A stretch of DNA of 64,000 nt from Hyphomicrobium sp. (lineage in GTDB: Bacteria; Pseudomonadota; Alphaproteobacteria; Rhizobiales; Hyphomicrobiaceae): NCBI RefSeq assembly GCF_003987855.1, contig NZ_RXIZ01000022.1, positions 3,567 to 67,566 of the forward strand, read 5' to 3'. A program made the translations under genes and the position numbers. Below, one piece after another: positions 10,080-20,553 of the stretch (within the stretch, counting starts at the first letter, position 1; each line of letters starts with the position of its first letter). The notes below the pieces were generated by a model that was not told the origin of the DNA, did not search any database, and saw only the letters and a list, made by a program, of their open reading frames with translations.

Positions 10080-10985
10080 GTGTCACAGTTTCTTGTCCAG
10101 CTTGGCAACGCGGCAACAGTCGTCGAAGCCTATTTGACCACCGTTCTGGCCAAGCAGGAGAGCGAAGGAACGCCGCCCCGTCTGGCCGAAGCGATACGCC
10201 ACGCCGTTCTGGGCGGCGGGAAGCGTTTCCGGCCGTTCCTCGTGTTGCATAGCGCCGCCTTGTTCGGCGCCTCGCCGGAAGCTGCCCTGCCGGCAGCAGC
10301 GGCGATCGAATGCATCCATTGCTATTCTCTTGTCCATGACGATCTGCCGTCGATGGACAATGATGAGCTGCGGCGCGGACGGCCGACCGTATGGAAGGCC
10401 TACGACGAGTGGACGGCAATCCTCGTCGGCGACGCGCTACAGGCCTTCGCATTCGAACTGGTGGGAGCCCCGGACACCAACAGCGACGCGCGCGTGCGGG
10501 CGGATCTGGTTCATGTGCTGGCGGTCGCGTCGGGTGCCGTCGGCATGGTCGGCGGCCAGCAGCTCGATCTTGAAGCTGGCAAGCTTGCCGGTCAGCCGGC
10601 GCCGACGATCGCGAGCATCATGCGGCTGCAGGCCATGAAGACAGGCGCGCTCATCCGGGCCGCGTGCGAGATGGGCGCCATCGTTGGCGGCGGCACGCCG
10701 GATGAACGGGCAGCGCTCCGGACATACGGCGAGCACCTCGGCGCGGCGTTCCAGATCAGCGACGATTTGTTGGATGCTGAAGGGTCAAGCGCCGAGACCG
10801 GCAAGGCGACCGGAAAGGACGCGGCCGCAGGCAAAGCAACGCTGATCGGGATGCTTGGCATCAAAGAGGCGCGTAGCCACCTCGACCATTCGATCGCGGC
10901 GGCTATCGCAGCCCTCAACGTGTTCGGTGATAAGGCCGAACCTCTCGCCGATGCCGCGAAGCTCATGGGCCGTCGCGACAGCTAG
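10080..10985 (+). CDS. ispA: Polyprenyl (farnesyl/geranylgeranyl) diphosphate synthase
   Basis: GGGKRFRPFLVLHSA, LVHDDLPSMDNDELRRG, ISDDLLDAEG; probable GTG start at 10080. Confidence 0.88.
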   Translation: MSQFLVQLGNAATVVEAYLTTVLAKQESEGTPPRLAEAIRHAVLGGGKRFRPFLVLHSAALFGASPEAALPAAAAIECIHCYSLVHDDLPSMDNDELRRGRPTVWKAYDEWTAILVGDALQAFAFELVGAPDTNSDARVRADLVHVLAVASGAVGMVGGQQLDLEAGKLAGQPAPTIASIMRLQAMKTGALIRAACEMGAIVGGGTPDERAALRTYGEHLGAAFQISDDLLDAEGSSAETGKATGKDAAAGKATLIGMLGIKEARSHLDHSIAAAIAALNVFGDKAEPLADAAKLMGRRDS

Positions 10986-11001
10986 CGAGAGGCGAAGAGG
11001 C

Positions 11002-11667
11002 TTACCAAAATTTGTAGTTCAGACCGACGCGGACGGTCTGGAAGTCGTCGTTGATGCGATAGCCGCTGGACAGCTTCTCATCGCCGAAGCCCAGATACAG
11101 GTATTCGGCCTTCATGCTCCAGTTCGGTGCGAACGCCCATTCGACGCCGCCGCCAGCTGCGTAGCCGACCTTGGTATCGTTGTCGCGGAAGGTCAGCCCG
11201 CCGACATCAACCTTGTTGTCGAAGTCGGCCACCGCGAGACCGCCGGTGCCGTAAATGAGGAGCGATCCGGCGGTGAAGCCGAGACGGCCGCGAACGGTCG
11301 AGAACCAGTTGACGTTCGAATGCGCCGTCGCATCATCGAAGGGATTGTAAGCGCGGCCGCTGATGTCTGCAGCCTGGATGTCGCCTTCCAAACCGAAGAC
11401 GAAGCGATCACGCTGCCAGTTGTAGCCGAGCTGACCGCCGCCGAAGCCGCCCTCTGGCTCGGTGAAGGTCGAGTTGGACCAGCCATAGCCGCCGTTGATA
11501 CCGATGTAGGCGCCCTGCCAAATCGAAGGCGTCCCGTACACGACTTCCGCTGACGGCGGCGGCGAATACGGCTGATACGGACCGAGATCCGCGGCCCAAG
11601 CGCTCCCGCTTGCAGTCAACGCGAGCACAGCTCCGCCCAGAAGGGACTTCGTGAATTGAGATGTCAT
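11002..11667 (-). CDS. Outer-membrane beta-barrel protein (Omp25/Omp31-like)
   Basis: Signal peptide; WQGAYIGINGGYGWSNS; terminal VRVGLNYKFW. Confidence 0.88.
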   Translation of the reverse strand: MTSQFTKSLLGGAVLALTASGSAWAADLGPYQPYSPPPSAEVVYGTPSIWQGAYIGINGGYGWSNSTFTEPEGGFGGGQLGYNWQRDRFVFGLEGDIQAADISGRAYNPFDDATAHSNVNWFSTVRGRLGFTAGSLLIYGTGGLAVADFDNKVDVGGLTFRDNDTKVGYAAGGGVEWAFAPNWSMKAEYLYLGFGDEKLSSGYRINDDFQTVRVGLNYKFW

Positions 11668-11860
11668 TTTGTGAACCCCGTAACTCTAGGCCAGCGGCCC
11701 AATCGTACGCCCTAACGCCAACAACCCAATTGGGGTTCCAGTTGGACAATTTCGATGCGCAAACCGATACGCTGGTATGCATGACAGCCGAACGTGGCTG
11801 AGTGGTTTCTGAAATGCCCTAATAAGGGGTGGATACTAATAACGCGTTGATTGAACGCAA

Positions 11861-13183
11861 TCAGACGCGTGCCGCTAATCCACTTTTATCTGAATTGAAC
11901 TTTAGTTTTCGCGCGATGCGCCGATCACGAAGTTTAAGAAGCGGTAATATCCAGTGCGCGAGTTTAATCTCGCGGCGCGCTTTTTCCGGATCGACGAGAT
12001 GCGATGTCGGCAGTTTTTGCGTGAACGAGCTTTCCATCAGCGTGCCGAGCGGAAGCTCCAACTCGTCCTGCAACAGGATCATGCGCGCGTAGAGGTCGGA
12101 CAACGGTGTGATCAGACGGCCGAAGCCATTGCGCGCTTGCGCCCAGCCAACGAGATACAAGCCGCGTGCGCCGGGAGGAAATGCACCGCCATAAACTTGC
12201 ACGACGTTGTTCTTCACCGACACCAGCCCTTCGGGCAGGAACGGGAATGTCGTTTTGAAGCCCGTTGCCGCGACGATCATTTCGTAGGTGCCGGTGGTGC
12301 CGTCCACGAACGTCACTGTTTGACCATCGACGTGATCGATGCCGGGGCGCGGCTTCACGCGGCCTAGCCGAATGGCATTCAACAGCTCGGTTCCGAATGC
12401 CGGGTGGCGCTCGAAGATTTTATGATTGGGACGTTGCAAACCGTAGCGGCGGTAATCGCCAATGGTCAGCGCGATGATGGATTTCAAAAGTGCGCGCTGC
12501 ATGAAGATCGGCAAACGCCACAACGGAATATCGGTCAACGGCCGGCCGAGAAACGTCTTGGGCAAATACCAATAGCCCGATTGCAGGCTGATATCGCAGG
12601 AATTGCCGAAGCGTCCCGCATCGCATGCCATGTCGACACCGGAGTTGCCGCCGCCGATGACGAGCACACGCTTGCCTTGGATCTGTTCGGGACCGACGTA
12701 ATCCTTCGAGTGTAGGATCTCACCGCTGAACGTGCCCTGGAAAGTCGGATAGTTCTTGTCCCAGTGATGGCCGTTGCAGACGACGACCCCTTTGTACGTG
12801 CGCTCCTCACCGTCCTCGAATTTCACTGCCCAACGGCCTTGGGCATCCGGCGCGGCAGACACGACCTTCTTGTTGAACTCCGCGGACGCGTAGAGACCGC
12901 GGTCGTTGGCGTAGGCGGTCAGATAACTCAACATCTGATCGGCGGACGGGAAATCAGGAAAGTCGTCGGGCATCGGGTAGTCGGTGTATTCCGTCGCCTT
13001 CTTCGACGAGACGATATGGGCCGACCGATAGACGCCGTGCAGCCAGTTGCCGCCGACGCCCGGCGCCGAGTCCACGAGATCGAAGGGAATGCCGCGCCGC
13101 TTCATCGCTGCGGCCATCGCCAATCCGACCGGACCTGCGCCGATGACGATGTGGCGCTCGAGCGTGCTAATACCTTCGCTCAT
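11861..13183 (-). CDS. Flavin-containing monooxygenase-like NAD(P)-binding oxidoreductase
   Basis: IVIGAGPVGLAMAAAMKRRGIPF, second Rossmann VLVIGGGNSGVDMACDAG; start at MSEGIST (13183). Confidence 0.85.
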   Translation of the reverse strand: MSEGISTLERHIVIGAGPVGLAMAAAMKRRGIPFDLVDSAPGVGGNWLHGVYRSAHIVSSKKATEYTDYPMPDDFPDFPSADQMLSYLTAYANDRGLYASAEFNKKVVSAAPDAQGRWAVKFEDGEERTYKGVVVCNGHHWDKNYPTFQGTFSGEILHSKDYVGPEQIQGKRVLVIGGGNSGVDMACDAGRFGNSCDISLQSGYWYLPKTFLGRPLTDIPLWRLPIFMQRALLKSIIALTIGDYRRYGLQRPNHKIFERHPAFGTELLNAIRLGRVKPRPGIDHVDGQTVTFVDGTTGTYEMIVAATGFKTTFPFLPEGLVSVKNNVVQVYGGAFPPGARGLYLVGWAQARNGFGRLITPLSDLYARMILLQDELELPLGTLMESSFTQKLPTSHLVDPEKARREIKLAHWILPLLKLRDRRIARKLKFNSDKSGLAARV

Positions 13184-13395
13184 TCTCAGAAATTCCTTGG
13201 TGGCGGATGCTATTGCACCCATCAGCAACGCTTCCCGACTGAGGGGGTTCATCGGGAGCGTATTGGTCAGCCGCTTCGATACATCATTGACGGACCGCAA
13301 TGCGAGCGCTGGAACGTCGCAAACGCCGCATCGGAACGGCGTGCTTCCATCAAATGCTTAAGAAATATGGTATTCTGCGGCAGCGCGCGGATCAA

Positions 13396-14661
13396 TTATT
13401 CCGCCGCTTCCCCGCCAGCCAAAGCGTTCGCGCCGAAACGCCGGGCAATGTAATCCTCGACGATCGCCTTGAAGTCGCCGGCGATGTTGGGCCCACGCAG
13501 CGTCATGGCTTTTTTCCCGTCGATGAAAACGGGCGCGGCCGGCGACTCTCCGGTGCCCGGCAGCGAAATGCCGACGTCGGCGTGCTTGCTTTCGCCGGGG
13601 CCGTTCACGATGCAGCCCATGACGGCAAAGTTCAGCGTCTCGACGCCAGGATACTGCGTTTTCCAGTCGGGCATGCGATCGCGGATCATGTCCTGGATGT
13701 CGCGCGCGAGTTCCTGGAAAACAGTCGATGTCGTGCGTCCGCAGCCGGGGCAGGCGGCGACAACGGGCACGAACGAGCGCAGGCCCATGGTCTGCAAAAG
13801 TTCCTGCGCGGCGCGGACTTCCTGCGTGCGGTCGCCGCCCGGTTCCGGCGTCAGCGAATAACGGATCGTGTCACCGATACCTTGCTGCAGCAGAATGCCA
13901 AGCGCGGCAGAGGATGCGACAATACCTTTGGAGCCCATGCCCGCTTCGGTCAGGCCCAGGTGGAGCGCGTAGCGGCTGCGATCGGCGAGCATGGCATACA
14001 CGGCAAGCAGGTCCTGAATCGATGAGACCTTGCCAGAGACGATGATCTTGTTGGCTGGAAGGCCCATCTCTTCGGCACGCTGCGCCGACATCAGGGCCGA
14101 CTGCACCATCGTCTCGTGCATGACGCTGCGTGCGGGCTTGGGCTCGGCGGCCTTGGCGTTTTCGTCCATCAGGTGCGTGAGGAGTTCGGCGTCGAGCGAG
14201 CCCCAGTTCACACCGATGCGGACCGGCTTGTCGTGCTTCATCGCCATGTCGATGATGGCGCCGAACTGCTTGTCCTTCTTGTCCTTGAAGCCGACGTTGC
14301 CCGGGTTGATGCGATATTTGTCGAGGGCTTCGGCGCAATCGGGATTTTCGCCGAGCAACTTGTGGCCGATGTAATGAAAGTCACCGATAAGGGGAACGTC
14401 GACGCCGCGCTTGCGCAGCTGGTCGCGAATGTGGGGAACGGCTTTGGCCGCTTCATCGCGATCAACCGTGATGCGCACGAGTTCGGACCCTGCGCGCGCG
14501 AGATCAGCGACCTGTTTGACGGTAGCGGCGATGTCGGCCGTGTCCGTGTTGGTCATCGATTGAACGACCACCGGCGCGCCGCCGCCAACCTGCACGCTTC
14601 CGACGCTCACCGCGATGGTCTGGTGGCGTGGTTTCATCGTGATGCTGTCGCTGTGCAACAT
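13396..14661 (-). CDS. ispG: 4-hydroxy-3-methylbut-2-en-1-yl diphosphate synthase
   Basis: [54 protein letters not shown]. Confidence 0.96.
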   Translation of the reverse strand: MLHSDSITMKPRHQTIAVSVGSVQVGGGAPVVVQSMTNTDTADIAATVKQVADLARAGSELVRITVDRDEAAKAVPHIRDQLRKRGVDVPLIGDFHYIGHKLLGENPDCAEALDKYRINPGNVGFKDKKDKQFGAIIDMAMKHDKPVRIGVNWGSLDAELLTHLMDENAKAAEPKPARSVMHETMVQSALMSAQRAEEMGLPANKIIVSGKVSSIQDLLAVYAMLADRSRYALHLGLTEAGMGSKGIVASSAALGILLQQGIGDTIRYSLTPEPGGDRTQEVRAAQELLQTMGLRSFVPVVAACPGCGRTTSTVFQELARDIQDMIRDRMPDWKTQYPGVETLNFAVMGCIVNGPGESKHADVGISLPGTGESPAAPVFIDGKKAMTLRGPNIAGDFKAIVEDYIARRFGANALAGGEAAE

Positions 14662-14694
14662 CGTATAGCCTTTCCGATCCCAGTGGCCCGAGTT

Positions 14695-15498
14695 CTAGCG
14701 CGCTGTGCGGCTTGCCGCCAGCAGCGATATGGCGGCGATTGTGCACAGCGCTATGACGATGCTGGGGCCGCCGGGCACGTCCGTCGACAAAGACAGCCAA
14801 AGGCCGAGAATAACGCCCAGAATGGCCACTGCCGCGGCAAGGACAGCCATCCGCTCGGGGGTTGTGGATAGTGGCCGTGCGGCAACGGCGGGGACGACGA
14901 GGAACGCCATCACGAGCAGCACGCCGACGATTTTCATGGCAACCGCGATGACGACCGCGAGCAGGAGATCGAACAGCGCACGCGGGAGACGTGGGTTTAT
15001 GCCCTCGGCCGTTGCAAGATCCTCGTGCAGCGAAAGGCGGACGAGCGGTTTCCACAGGAAGACCATGGCTGCGAGCACAGCAACGCCGCCGGTATAGATC
15101 CAAACGAGGTCGGTGCGCGTCACCGCGAAAACGTCGCCGAAGAGATAGCTCATCAGGTCTATGCCCGGGCCCTTCACGAGCGAGATGGCGGCGATGCCCA
15201 GCGCGAGGGTGGCGTGGTGCATCAGGCCCAGGGCGGAGTCGAGCGGCACCGTCGACTGGCGCTGAAGCAAAGTCAGCACTGCTGCCGCGACGATCGCCGC
15301 CAGGATCACAGCCAACGTCAGATCGACGCTCGCTGCTAATCCAAGGGCAACTCCCAAGAGCCCGGCCTGCGATAACGTTTCGCCGACATAGGACATGCGC
15401 CGCCAGACGACGACGCAGCCGAGCGGCGCGGCGACGATGGCGAGCCCTAGAGCGGCGAAAAATGCGCGCCAGACGAACGGATCGGGCCAGCTCTGCAC
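14695..15498 (-). CDS. znuB: Zinc ABC transporter permease
   Basis: ABC-3 family membrane protein; VVWRRMSYVGETLSQAGLLGVALG; next to znuC and zur. Confidence 0.92.
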   Translation of the reverse strand: MQSWPDPFVWRAFFAALGLAIVAAPLGCVVVWRRMSYVGETLSQAGLLGVALGLAASVDLTLAVILAAIVAAAVLTLLQRQSTVPLDSALGLMHHATLALGIAAISLVKGPGIDLMSYLFGDVFAVTRTDLVWIYTGGVAVLAAMVFLWKPLVRLSLHEDLATAEGINPRLPRALFDLLLAVVIAVAMKIVGVLLVMAFLVVPAVAARPLSTTPERMAVLAAAVAILGVILGLWLSLSTDVPGGPSIVIALCTIAAISLLAASRTAR

Positions 15499-16393
15499 TC
15501 AGGCCTCGCGGTCGGGCAGGGAGGCGCCACCAAGAGGTTTCGCTTCGCCCGTCAGATCGTGCCGATGATCGTGATGGTGGCGATAGACGCCGAGTTTGGT
15601 GGCCGCCAGTGGTCCGAAGATGCGGGCGTAGGATTCGTGCTGCGAGACGTCTTCGGGTTTGCCCGAGCAGCAGACATGACCGTTGAGGCAGATGACGCGA
15701 TCGCTGCGGGCCATGACCACATGAAGGTCGTGAGAAATGAGAAGCACGCCGAGCCTGTGCTTGGCGCGAAGGCGGTCGATGAGATCGTAGAGGTCGGCCT
15801 CGCCCGAGAAATCGACGCCGCTCGCCGGTTCATCGAGGATCAGCAGGTTAGGCCGGCGTAGAAGCGCACGGGCGATCAATACGCGCTGCGTTTCGCCGCC
15901 TGAGAGTTTCGAGAGTTGCTGATCGAGGGTGCGCGATGCGCCGGTCTCCTCCAATGCCGACTTGATCTCCCTTTGCTTCGCTGCCGCCCCGAGCGCCAGG
16001 AAGGAGCCGACTGTCATCGGTATCGTGGAATCGACGTCGAACCGCTGCGGGACGTAGCCGATGCGGGTCGAGGCAGGCTTTACGATCGTCCCCTGCGACG
16101 GCGCCTCGATGCCGAGAAGGAGGCGGACAAGCGTCGTCTTGCCCGCGCCGTTCGGGCCGATGAGGGTGACGATCTCACCCGGCAGGACGTCCAGATCGAC
16201 GTTCGACAGGACCTCGCGATCGCCGCGCTTCATCGCGACGCCACGCGCAGAGATGAGGGTGCCCGCCGGTATCGGCGGCGCGCCCGGCTGCGCATGCGCA
16301 TGGTCGTGGCGATGCCCGCAGCTGCACGGCGTCGCGTCCGTCGCGACGAGATGACCCGAGGGGGGCTTCAGGTTTGGGTCAAGGGCAGACAAT
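15499..16393 (-). CDS. znuC: Zinc ABC transporter ATP-binding protein
   Basis: Walker A GPNGAGKTTLVRLLLG, LSGGETQRVLIARALLRRPNLLILDEP; start unclear (ORF opens to 16545 and would overlap zur; TTG near 16393 possible). Confidence 0.9.
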
Positions 16394-16405
16394 AAACTCT
16401 CCGGA

Positions 16406-16906
16406 TCAGGCGGGGCGATGCGCGGCGCAGTCGTGGCAGGTGCCTGAAACTTCGACAAAGCGGACGCGGGTGTTGAACTCCGCGCCCGAGGCCGCGGTGT
16501 CGATCGCGCGGAAGATCTCGTCGCCGTCGACTTCCTGGACGGCACCGCACTTTTCGCAACTTAGAAAAATCGGCGGCCGGCCGGTGCGCGGCTTATCCAT
16601 GCGCCGGCAGGCAAAGTAGGCGTTCTTGCTTTCGAGGCGATGGACCACTCCGGCCTCGAGCAGCGCGTCGAGCGCGCGATAGACTGAGATGGGAGCGAGC
16701 CGCGTGCCCTTCTTGGCCAGTCGATCCAGCACCTCGTAGGCGCCGACGCTCGCTCGCGTGGCAGCGATCTCCTCGAAGACCTTGCGGCGGAGCTCGGTGA
16801 AGCGGATGTTCTTTTCGGCAAAAATCGCGGTGGCCTGTTCGAGCGACGTCTTGAGACGTTCTTTTGCTCCCAGGTCTTCGGCTGCGTTCGCTACCATGAC
16901 AGTCCT
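16406..16906 (-). CDS. zur: Fur-family transcriptional regulator, zinc uptake regulator
   Basis: FTELRRKVFEEIAATRASVGAYEVLDRL, CEKCGAVQEVDG, CHDCAAHR; linked to znuCB; start near MVANAAEDLG approximate. Confidence 0.88.
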   Translation of the reverse strand, partial: RTVMVANAAEDLGAKERLKTSLEQATAIFAEKNIRFTELRRKVFEEIAATRASVGAYEVLDRLAKKGTRLAPISVYRALDALLEAGVVHRLESKNAYFACRRMDKPRTGRPPIFLSCEKCGAVQEVDGDEIFRAIDTAASGAEFNTRVRFVEVSGTCHDCAAHRPA

Positions 16907-16960
16907 CTTTCGGCCGACCGGAGGCGAAGTGCGATCGGACCTTGGAACTTCCACCCCGCC

Positions 16961-16978
16961 GGACGATATAACATGTCG
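16961..16978 (-). promoter_or_regulatory. Candidate Zur-box-like site upstream of zur
   Basis: Minus strand CGACATGTTATATCGTCC has an ATGTTATA core and partial dyad symmetry; not verified. Confidence 0.3.
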
Positions 16979-17208
16979 GGTTGGGCGGCTATTCGGTTCA
17001 AGGGGCCGCATGCCCAATTTATCCCCGCGCGGTTTTCACACGGTAGAATGCGTCGTTGTTGGCTGGAAGAAGGGCGAACCTCAACAGATCTTCATCGGAT
17101 GAGCACAATTCGTCTTATTTCCGCCGCCAATTGGCCCGCTGGGCCGCGCAATTTTAACCATAGCGGCCAGCGACTTGCCGGCCGTATTAGGCTGGGATCG
17201 ACGACACG

Positions 17209-20200
17209 ATGGACGTCAAATTTCTGATCGACAGGCTGGCGGAAAATGCCCGGCCGATCGGTATTGCCGTTTTTGTTGCATGTACCCTTGCCCTTCTCTT
17301 GCGCTCACGGGTGGCGCGTCGGCTTCGCGCGGCGATCGAAGAAACGATATTTTCCAACTGGCGTCTGGCTTTGCTCGGTACGACCGGCATCGTGCTGTCG
17401 GCCGCCGCCGGTTGGCGGACCTGGGAAGGAATGTACAATTTCACCGGCGAGCCTCTGCTCTCCGGCATGGTGACGTTCGGCATCCAGGGCATCATGCTGA
17501 TCGTGGCTTGGCTGATCGGCGAAAGTTTCGCCACAGGCATGAACCGGCAATCGCGGCCGGGGCAATCGACGCTCGTCAGTTCCGGGGCGCAGCCCTGGAT
17601 CGGCACCTTCATCGGCCTGCTCCTATTCTTCACGGTTTTCACGCTGGTCCTGCAGTGGACCGGTACGGAGGGGGGAAATCGCGCAGCCGGGCTTGAAAGC
17701 CTCGACTGGTCGGCGGCGGGCAACAAGTTTCTGATGTTCGGCGCGGGGCTGTTACTCGTAGCTCTGTTCGCCCTCTATGCCGCGAGCGACCTCATTCGCC
17801 CGTACATTCAGGTCGTGCGCATCATCATTCGAAATTCGATGCTGTGGCTGATGTTCCTCGCCTGCATGGCGACGAGCGTGTTCTTCTCGTTCGACAGTTT
17901 CTTCACCTCGATATTCCCGCAGTCGGAGCGCGTGCGCGCGGCCGAGTTGCGCGCGCAGAACCAGGTGTCCGGGATCATCACGGACATCGAGCAGGCCATC
18001 GCCCGGCGGCGCGCCAACCTGGCAGAAAGCTTGTTCACGACGGACGCGTGGAAGGCATACGACGGGGAACTTGAAAAGATCACCCAGGCGGCGACGCAAT
18101 CGCAGAGCGTGATCGAGAAGTACGTCAACGATCAGATCGAAGAGCATCGCCGCGCCGTCAAGGAACAGCAGGAGCGGATCGCGTCGGCCCAGGCGGGTCA
18201 AGCCGGGTTGGCCGGGCGGAAGACTTCGCTCACCGATGAGAAGTCGAGCCTCGCGGGGCAACGTCCCGAGCTTGCGGCCGACTACGCGACGAAGAAGGCC
18301 GACTACGATCAAAAGCTCAAAGACGTCGACGCCAAGCGGGTCGAGGCTCTCGCTGAAGACAAAGGCGTCGAGGGAAGCGGCAAGGCCGGGCGCGGCCCGC
18401 TCTATCGCCAGCGGATGGGCGAACTGGCCCAGCTGCAGGCGGCAGCGCAAATCTCGCAAGAACGCATGAAGGACGCGCAGAAGCGCCTGACGGGCGTGGA
18501 GTCGCGGCTCGCGGCCATCGACACCGAGCTGGCGACGCTCGACGGCGATCTGGCAAAATACAAGGGCGAAGCCGAGACAGCGGAGCAGCGGATCAAACTC
18601 GCCGAGGACGGCGTGCAAACCGAAGCCGGGCCGAAAATCGATCCCGCGCGCATCCTTCCATTGTTCCAGCGGATCAGATCGGACTTCCGGGCCGATCCGA
18701 CGGTCGAGCACCTCAACGAGGTGCAGCGGATGTGCAGCGACATTTCCACTGCCATGCAGGCAACGCCCGAGACGAAATCGCTCGTTTCAGGCATCGACTG
18801 CGATCCGAAGACGACGGCTGACGCGGCCTCGACCCTCTTCGCGCTGCAGGCGGGTACGAAAGTCTTCGAGAACACTTGCGTCGGCGGCGACAAGCTCAAT
18901 GCGAACAAATCGACCGACGACCTTTTTGCGTTCGCGCGCCGCTGCCTGTCCGACAGCGCCCTGCCGAGCAACGATACCGACGCGCTTCGGACCGAGATCA
19001 ACCGCATCGAACTTTCGCGAGATGACAAGGCGCATCGCTTCGTCGTCACGCTCAACGCTTTCCAAGACGGCAACCGGCTGGCCTATCTGGCGCTGGCGAT
19101 TGCCATCGGGCTCGACGGCCTCATCTTCATGTCGGGTCTTTTTGGCGCCAACGCCGTCCGCTCGCCCCTGTCGGACATCCCGAGCTATCGTTCGCGCTCT
19201 GGCTCGCAGCTGGAAGCGACCATCAATGCGGCGCTTGGTGCTCACCCCTATGAGACGGCTTGGCTGACTCTCACATCGTTCCGGCCGATCACGAACCAGG
19301 ACGGTTTTTCGGCGCTCGCCGATTTGAGCACGATGGAGCGGTCGCAGGCCGATCGCGTGCGCATGGTGCTCACCGCCGGGGCCGATATTGGCGCGGTCGA
19401 GACTGTCAGTCACAACCCTGAGCGCTACCGCGTGCGCAGCGAGCTGCGCGAATACCTGTCTTCGATCTGCGATAAGCAGTTCAAGACGGACGCTTCGGCG
19501 AAGGATCGCGCGCGGCTCGAACAGCTCGTCTCCGCGGCGCTGGCTCCGCATCCGCGGGAGCATTCCGAACTCGTCCTCAATACGCTCGAGCCTATCCGGG
19601 AGACGGAAGGCTTCACGTCGATGGTGACGCTCTCCGATATTTCCAGCGACTATGACTCGCGCCTCGTCCGCCGCGTCATGAATGCCGGGTCGGCGGTGAA
19701 GGCGGTGGCGCCCGACGTCAAGATCGACGACCGATACTACATTCGCCCGGCCCTCTATGAGACGCTGCTGATGATCCGGGCAACGGCACCGGAAAGTCCT
19801 GCCTACAGCCGGGAACGGGCGCGCTTCGAAGGCGTGCAGGAACGGCCAGCGCTTGAAGCGGGGGAGCTGCGCGAGGTTCAGCCGGAACTGCCGCTGCAGA
19901 GAAAACCGAGCTTGCCGGATTTGGAGAACCGGCGGCAGACTCGGGCGCTCCCCGGTTTGCTGCCGCTGTCGATCGAAGAACGGCTCGGCCTAGCGGCGCA
20001 TTACCGTGAGGCGTTGCTGGATGCTGTGCATCTCACGCCGGATATCGTCGACAAGCGCCTTGGTCAGCCGCAATCGCGTCAAGCCGTTCTAGAGGCTTGG
20101 AAGGCGCTCAATGATCACAAAAAGAAAAATGAAAATCTTGGCATCCTTCTCCGCGATTTTCAGAACGAGCAGGATCGCATTTTGAGCGAAGTCTATTCGC

Positions 20201-20553
20201 GGTTGCGTGGCGAAAGCGATGGCGACGAGCGCAAACTGGCCGTTTTGGACGGCGTTGACGGCCGCCTGCGCAATGACCTGCCGCTTTACATGCTGTTTCC
20301 GGAGATGGGGCTCGTCGCGTACCTCATCGACGAACTGGAGGTGGCGGCGCAGCCAGACGATGGCTTGGCGCACGGCGAGCAGGATCTCAAGGACCAGCTC
20401 AAATCCGTGCGCGAGGCATTCGGCCGTCTCGACCTGGACAACCCGCGATCGTGGGACGAAATCCGTCAAAAGCTGGCGATGCGGACCGGATCGGATTTTC
20501 GGTTCTTCAACAAACCTTCGAGCCGTGACGTCGAGCCAGGCGATGACGCCTAA
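17209..20553 (+). CDS. Large membrane-anchored coiled-coil protein of unknown function
   Basis: 1114 aa; about 6 N-terminal TM segments, Lys/Glu/Ala/Gln-rich coiled coil, another TM (LAYLALAIAIGLDGLIFMSGLFG), duplicated C-terminal module. Confidence 0.8.
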   Translation: MDVKFLIDRLAENARPIGIAVFVACTLALLLRSRVARRLRAAIEETIFSNWRLALLGTTGIVLSAAAGWRTWEGMYNFTGEPLLSGMVTFGIQGIMLIVAWLIGESFATGMNRQSRPGQSTLVSSGAQPWIGTFIGLLLFFTVFTLVLQWTGTEGGNRAAGLESLDWSAAGNKFLMFGAGLLLVALFALYAASDLIRPYIQVVRIIIRNSMLWLMFLACMATSVFFSFDSFFTSIFPQSERVRAAELRAQNQVSGIITDIEQAIARRRANLAESLFTTDAWKAYDGELEKITQAATQSQSVIEKYVNDQIEEHRRAVKEQQERIASAQAGQAGLAGRKTSLTDEKSSLAGQRPELAADYATKKADYDQKLKDVDAKRVEALAEDKGVEGSGKAGRGPLYRQRMGELAQLQAAAQISQERMKDAQKRLTGVESRLAAIDTELATLDGDLAKYKGEAETAEQRIKLAEDGVQTEAGPKIDPARILPLFQRIRSDFRADPTVEHLNEVQRMCSDISTAMQATPETKSLVSGIDCDPKTTADAASTLFALQAGTKVFENTCVGGDKLNANKSTDDLFAFARRCLSDSALPSNDTDALRTEINRIELSRDDKAHRFVVTLNAFQDGNRLAYLALAIAIGLDGLIFMSGLFGANAVRSPLSDIPSYRSRSGSQLEATINAALGAHPYETAWLTLTSFRPITNQDGFSALADLSTMERSQADRVRMVLTAGADIGAVETVSHNPERYRVRSELREYLSSICDKQFKTDASAKDRARLEQLVSAALAPHPREHSELVLNTLEPIRETEGFTSMVTLSDISSDYDSRLVRRVMNAGSAVKAVAPDVKIDDRYYIRPALYETLLMIRATAPESPAYSRERARFEGVQERPALEAGELREVQPELPLQRKPSLPDLENRRQTRALPGLLPLSIEERLGLAAHYREALLDAVHLTPDIVDKRLGQPQSRQAVLEAWKALNDHKKKNENLGILLRDFQNEQDRILSEVYSRLRGESDGDERKLAVLDGVDGRLRNDLPLYMLFPEMGLVAYLIDELEVAAQPDDGLAHGEQDLKDQLKSVREAFGRLDLDNPRSWDEIRQKLAMRTGSDFRFFNKPSSRDVEPGDDA
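19204..19776 (+). repeat. Tandem intragenic domain duplication (copy 1 19204-19467; copy 2 19510-19776)
   Basis: SQLEATINAALGAHPYETAWLTLTSFRPITNQDGF aligns with ARLEQLVSAALAPHPREHSELVLNTLEPIRETEGF and onward to RYRVRSELREYLSSI / RYYIRPALYETLLMI. Confidence 0.75.

Noticed and set aside
17752-18711. 319-aa minus-strand ORF
   Set aside because: Antisense to the coiled-coil part of the 1114-aa protein; Leu/Arg-rich composition mirrors the sense codons.
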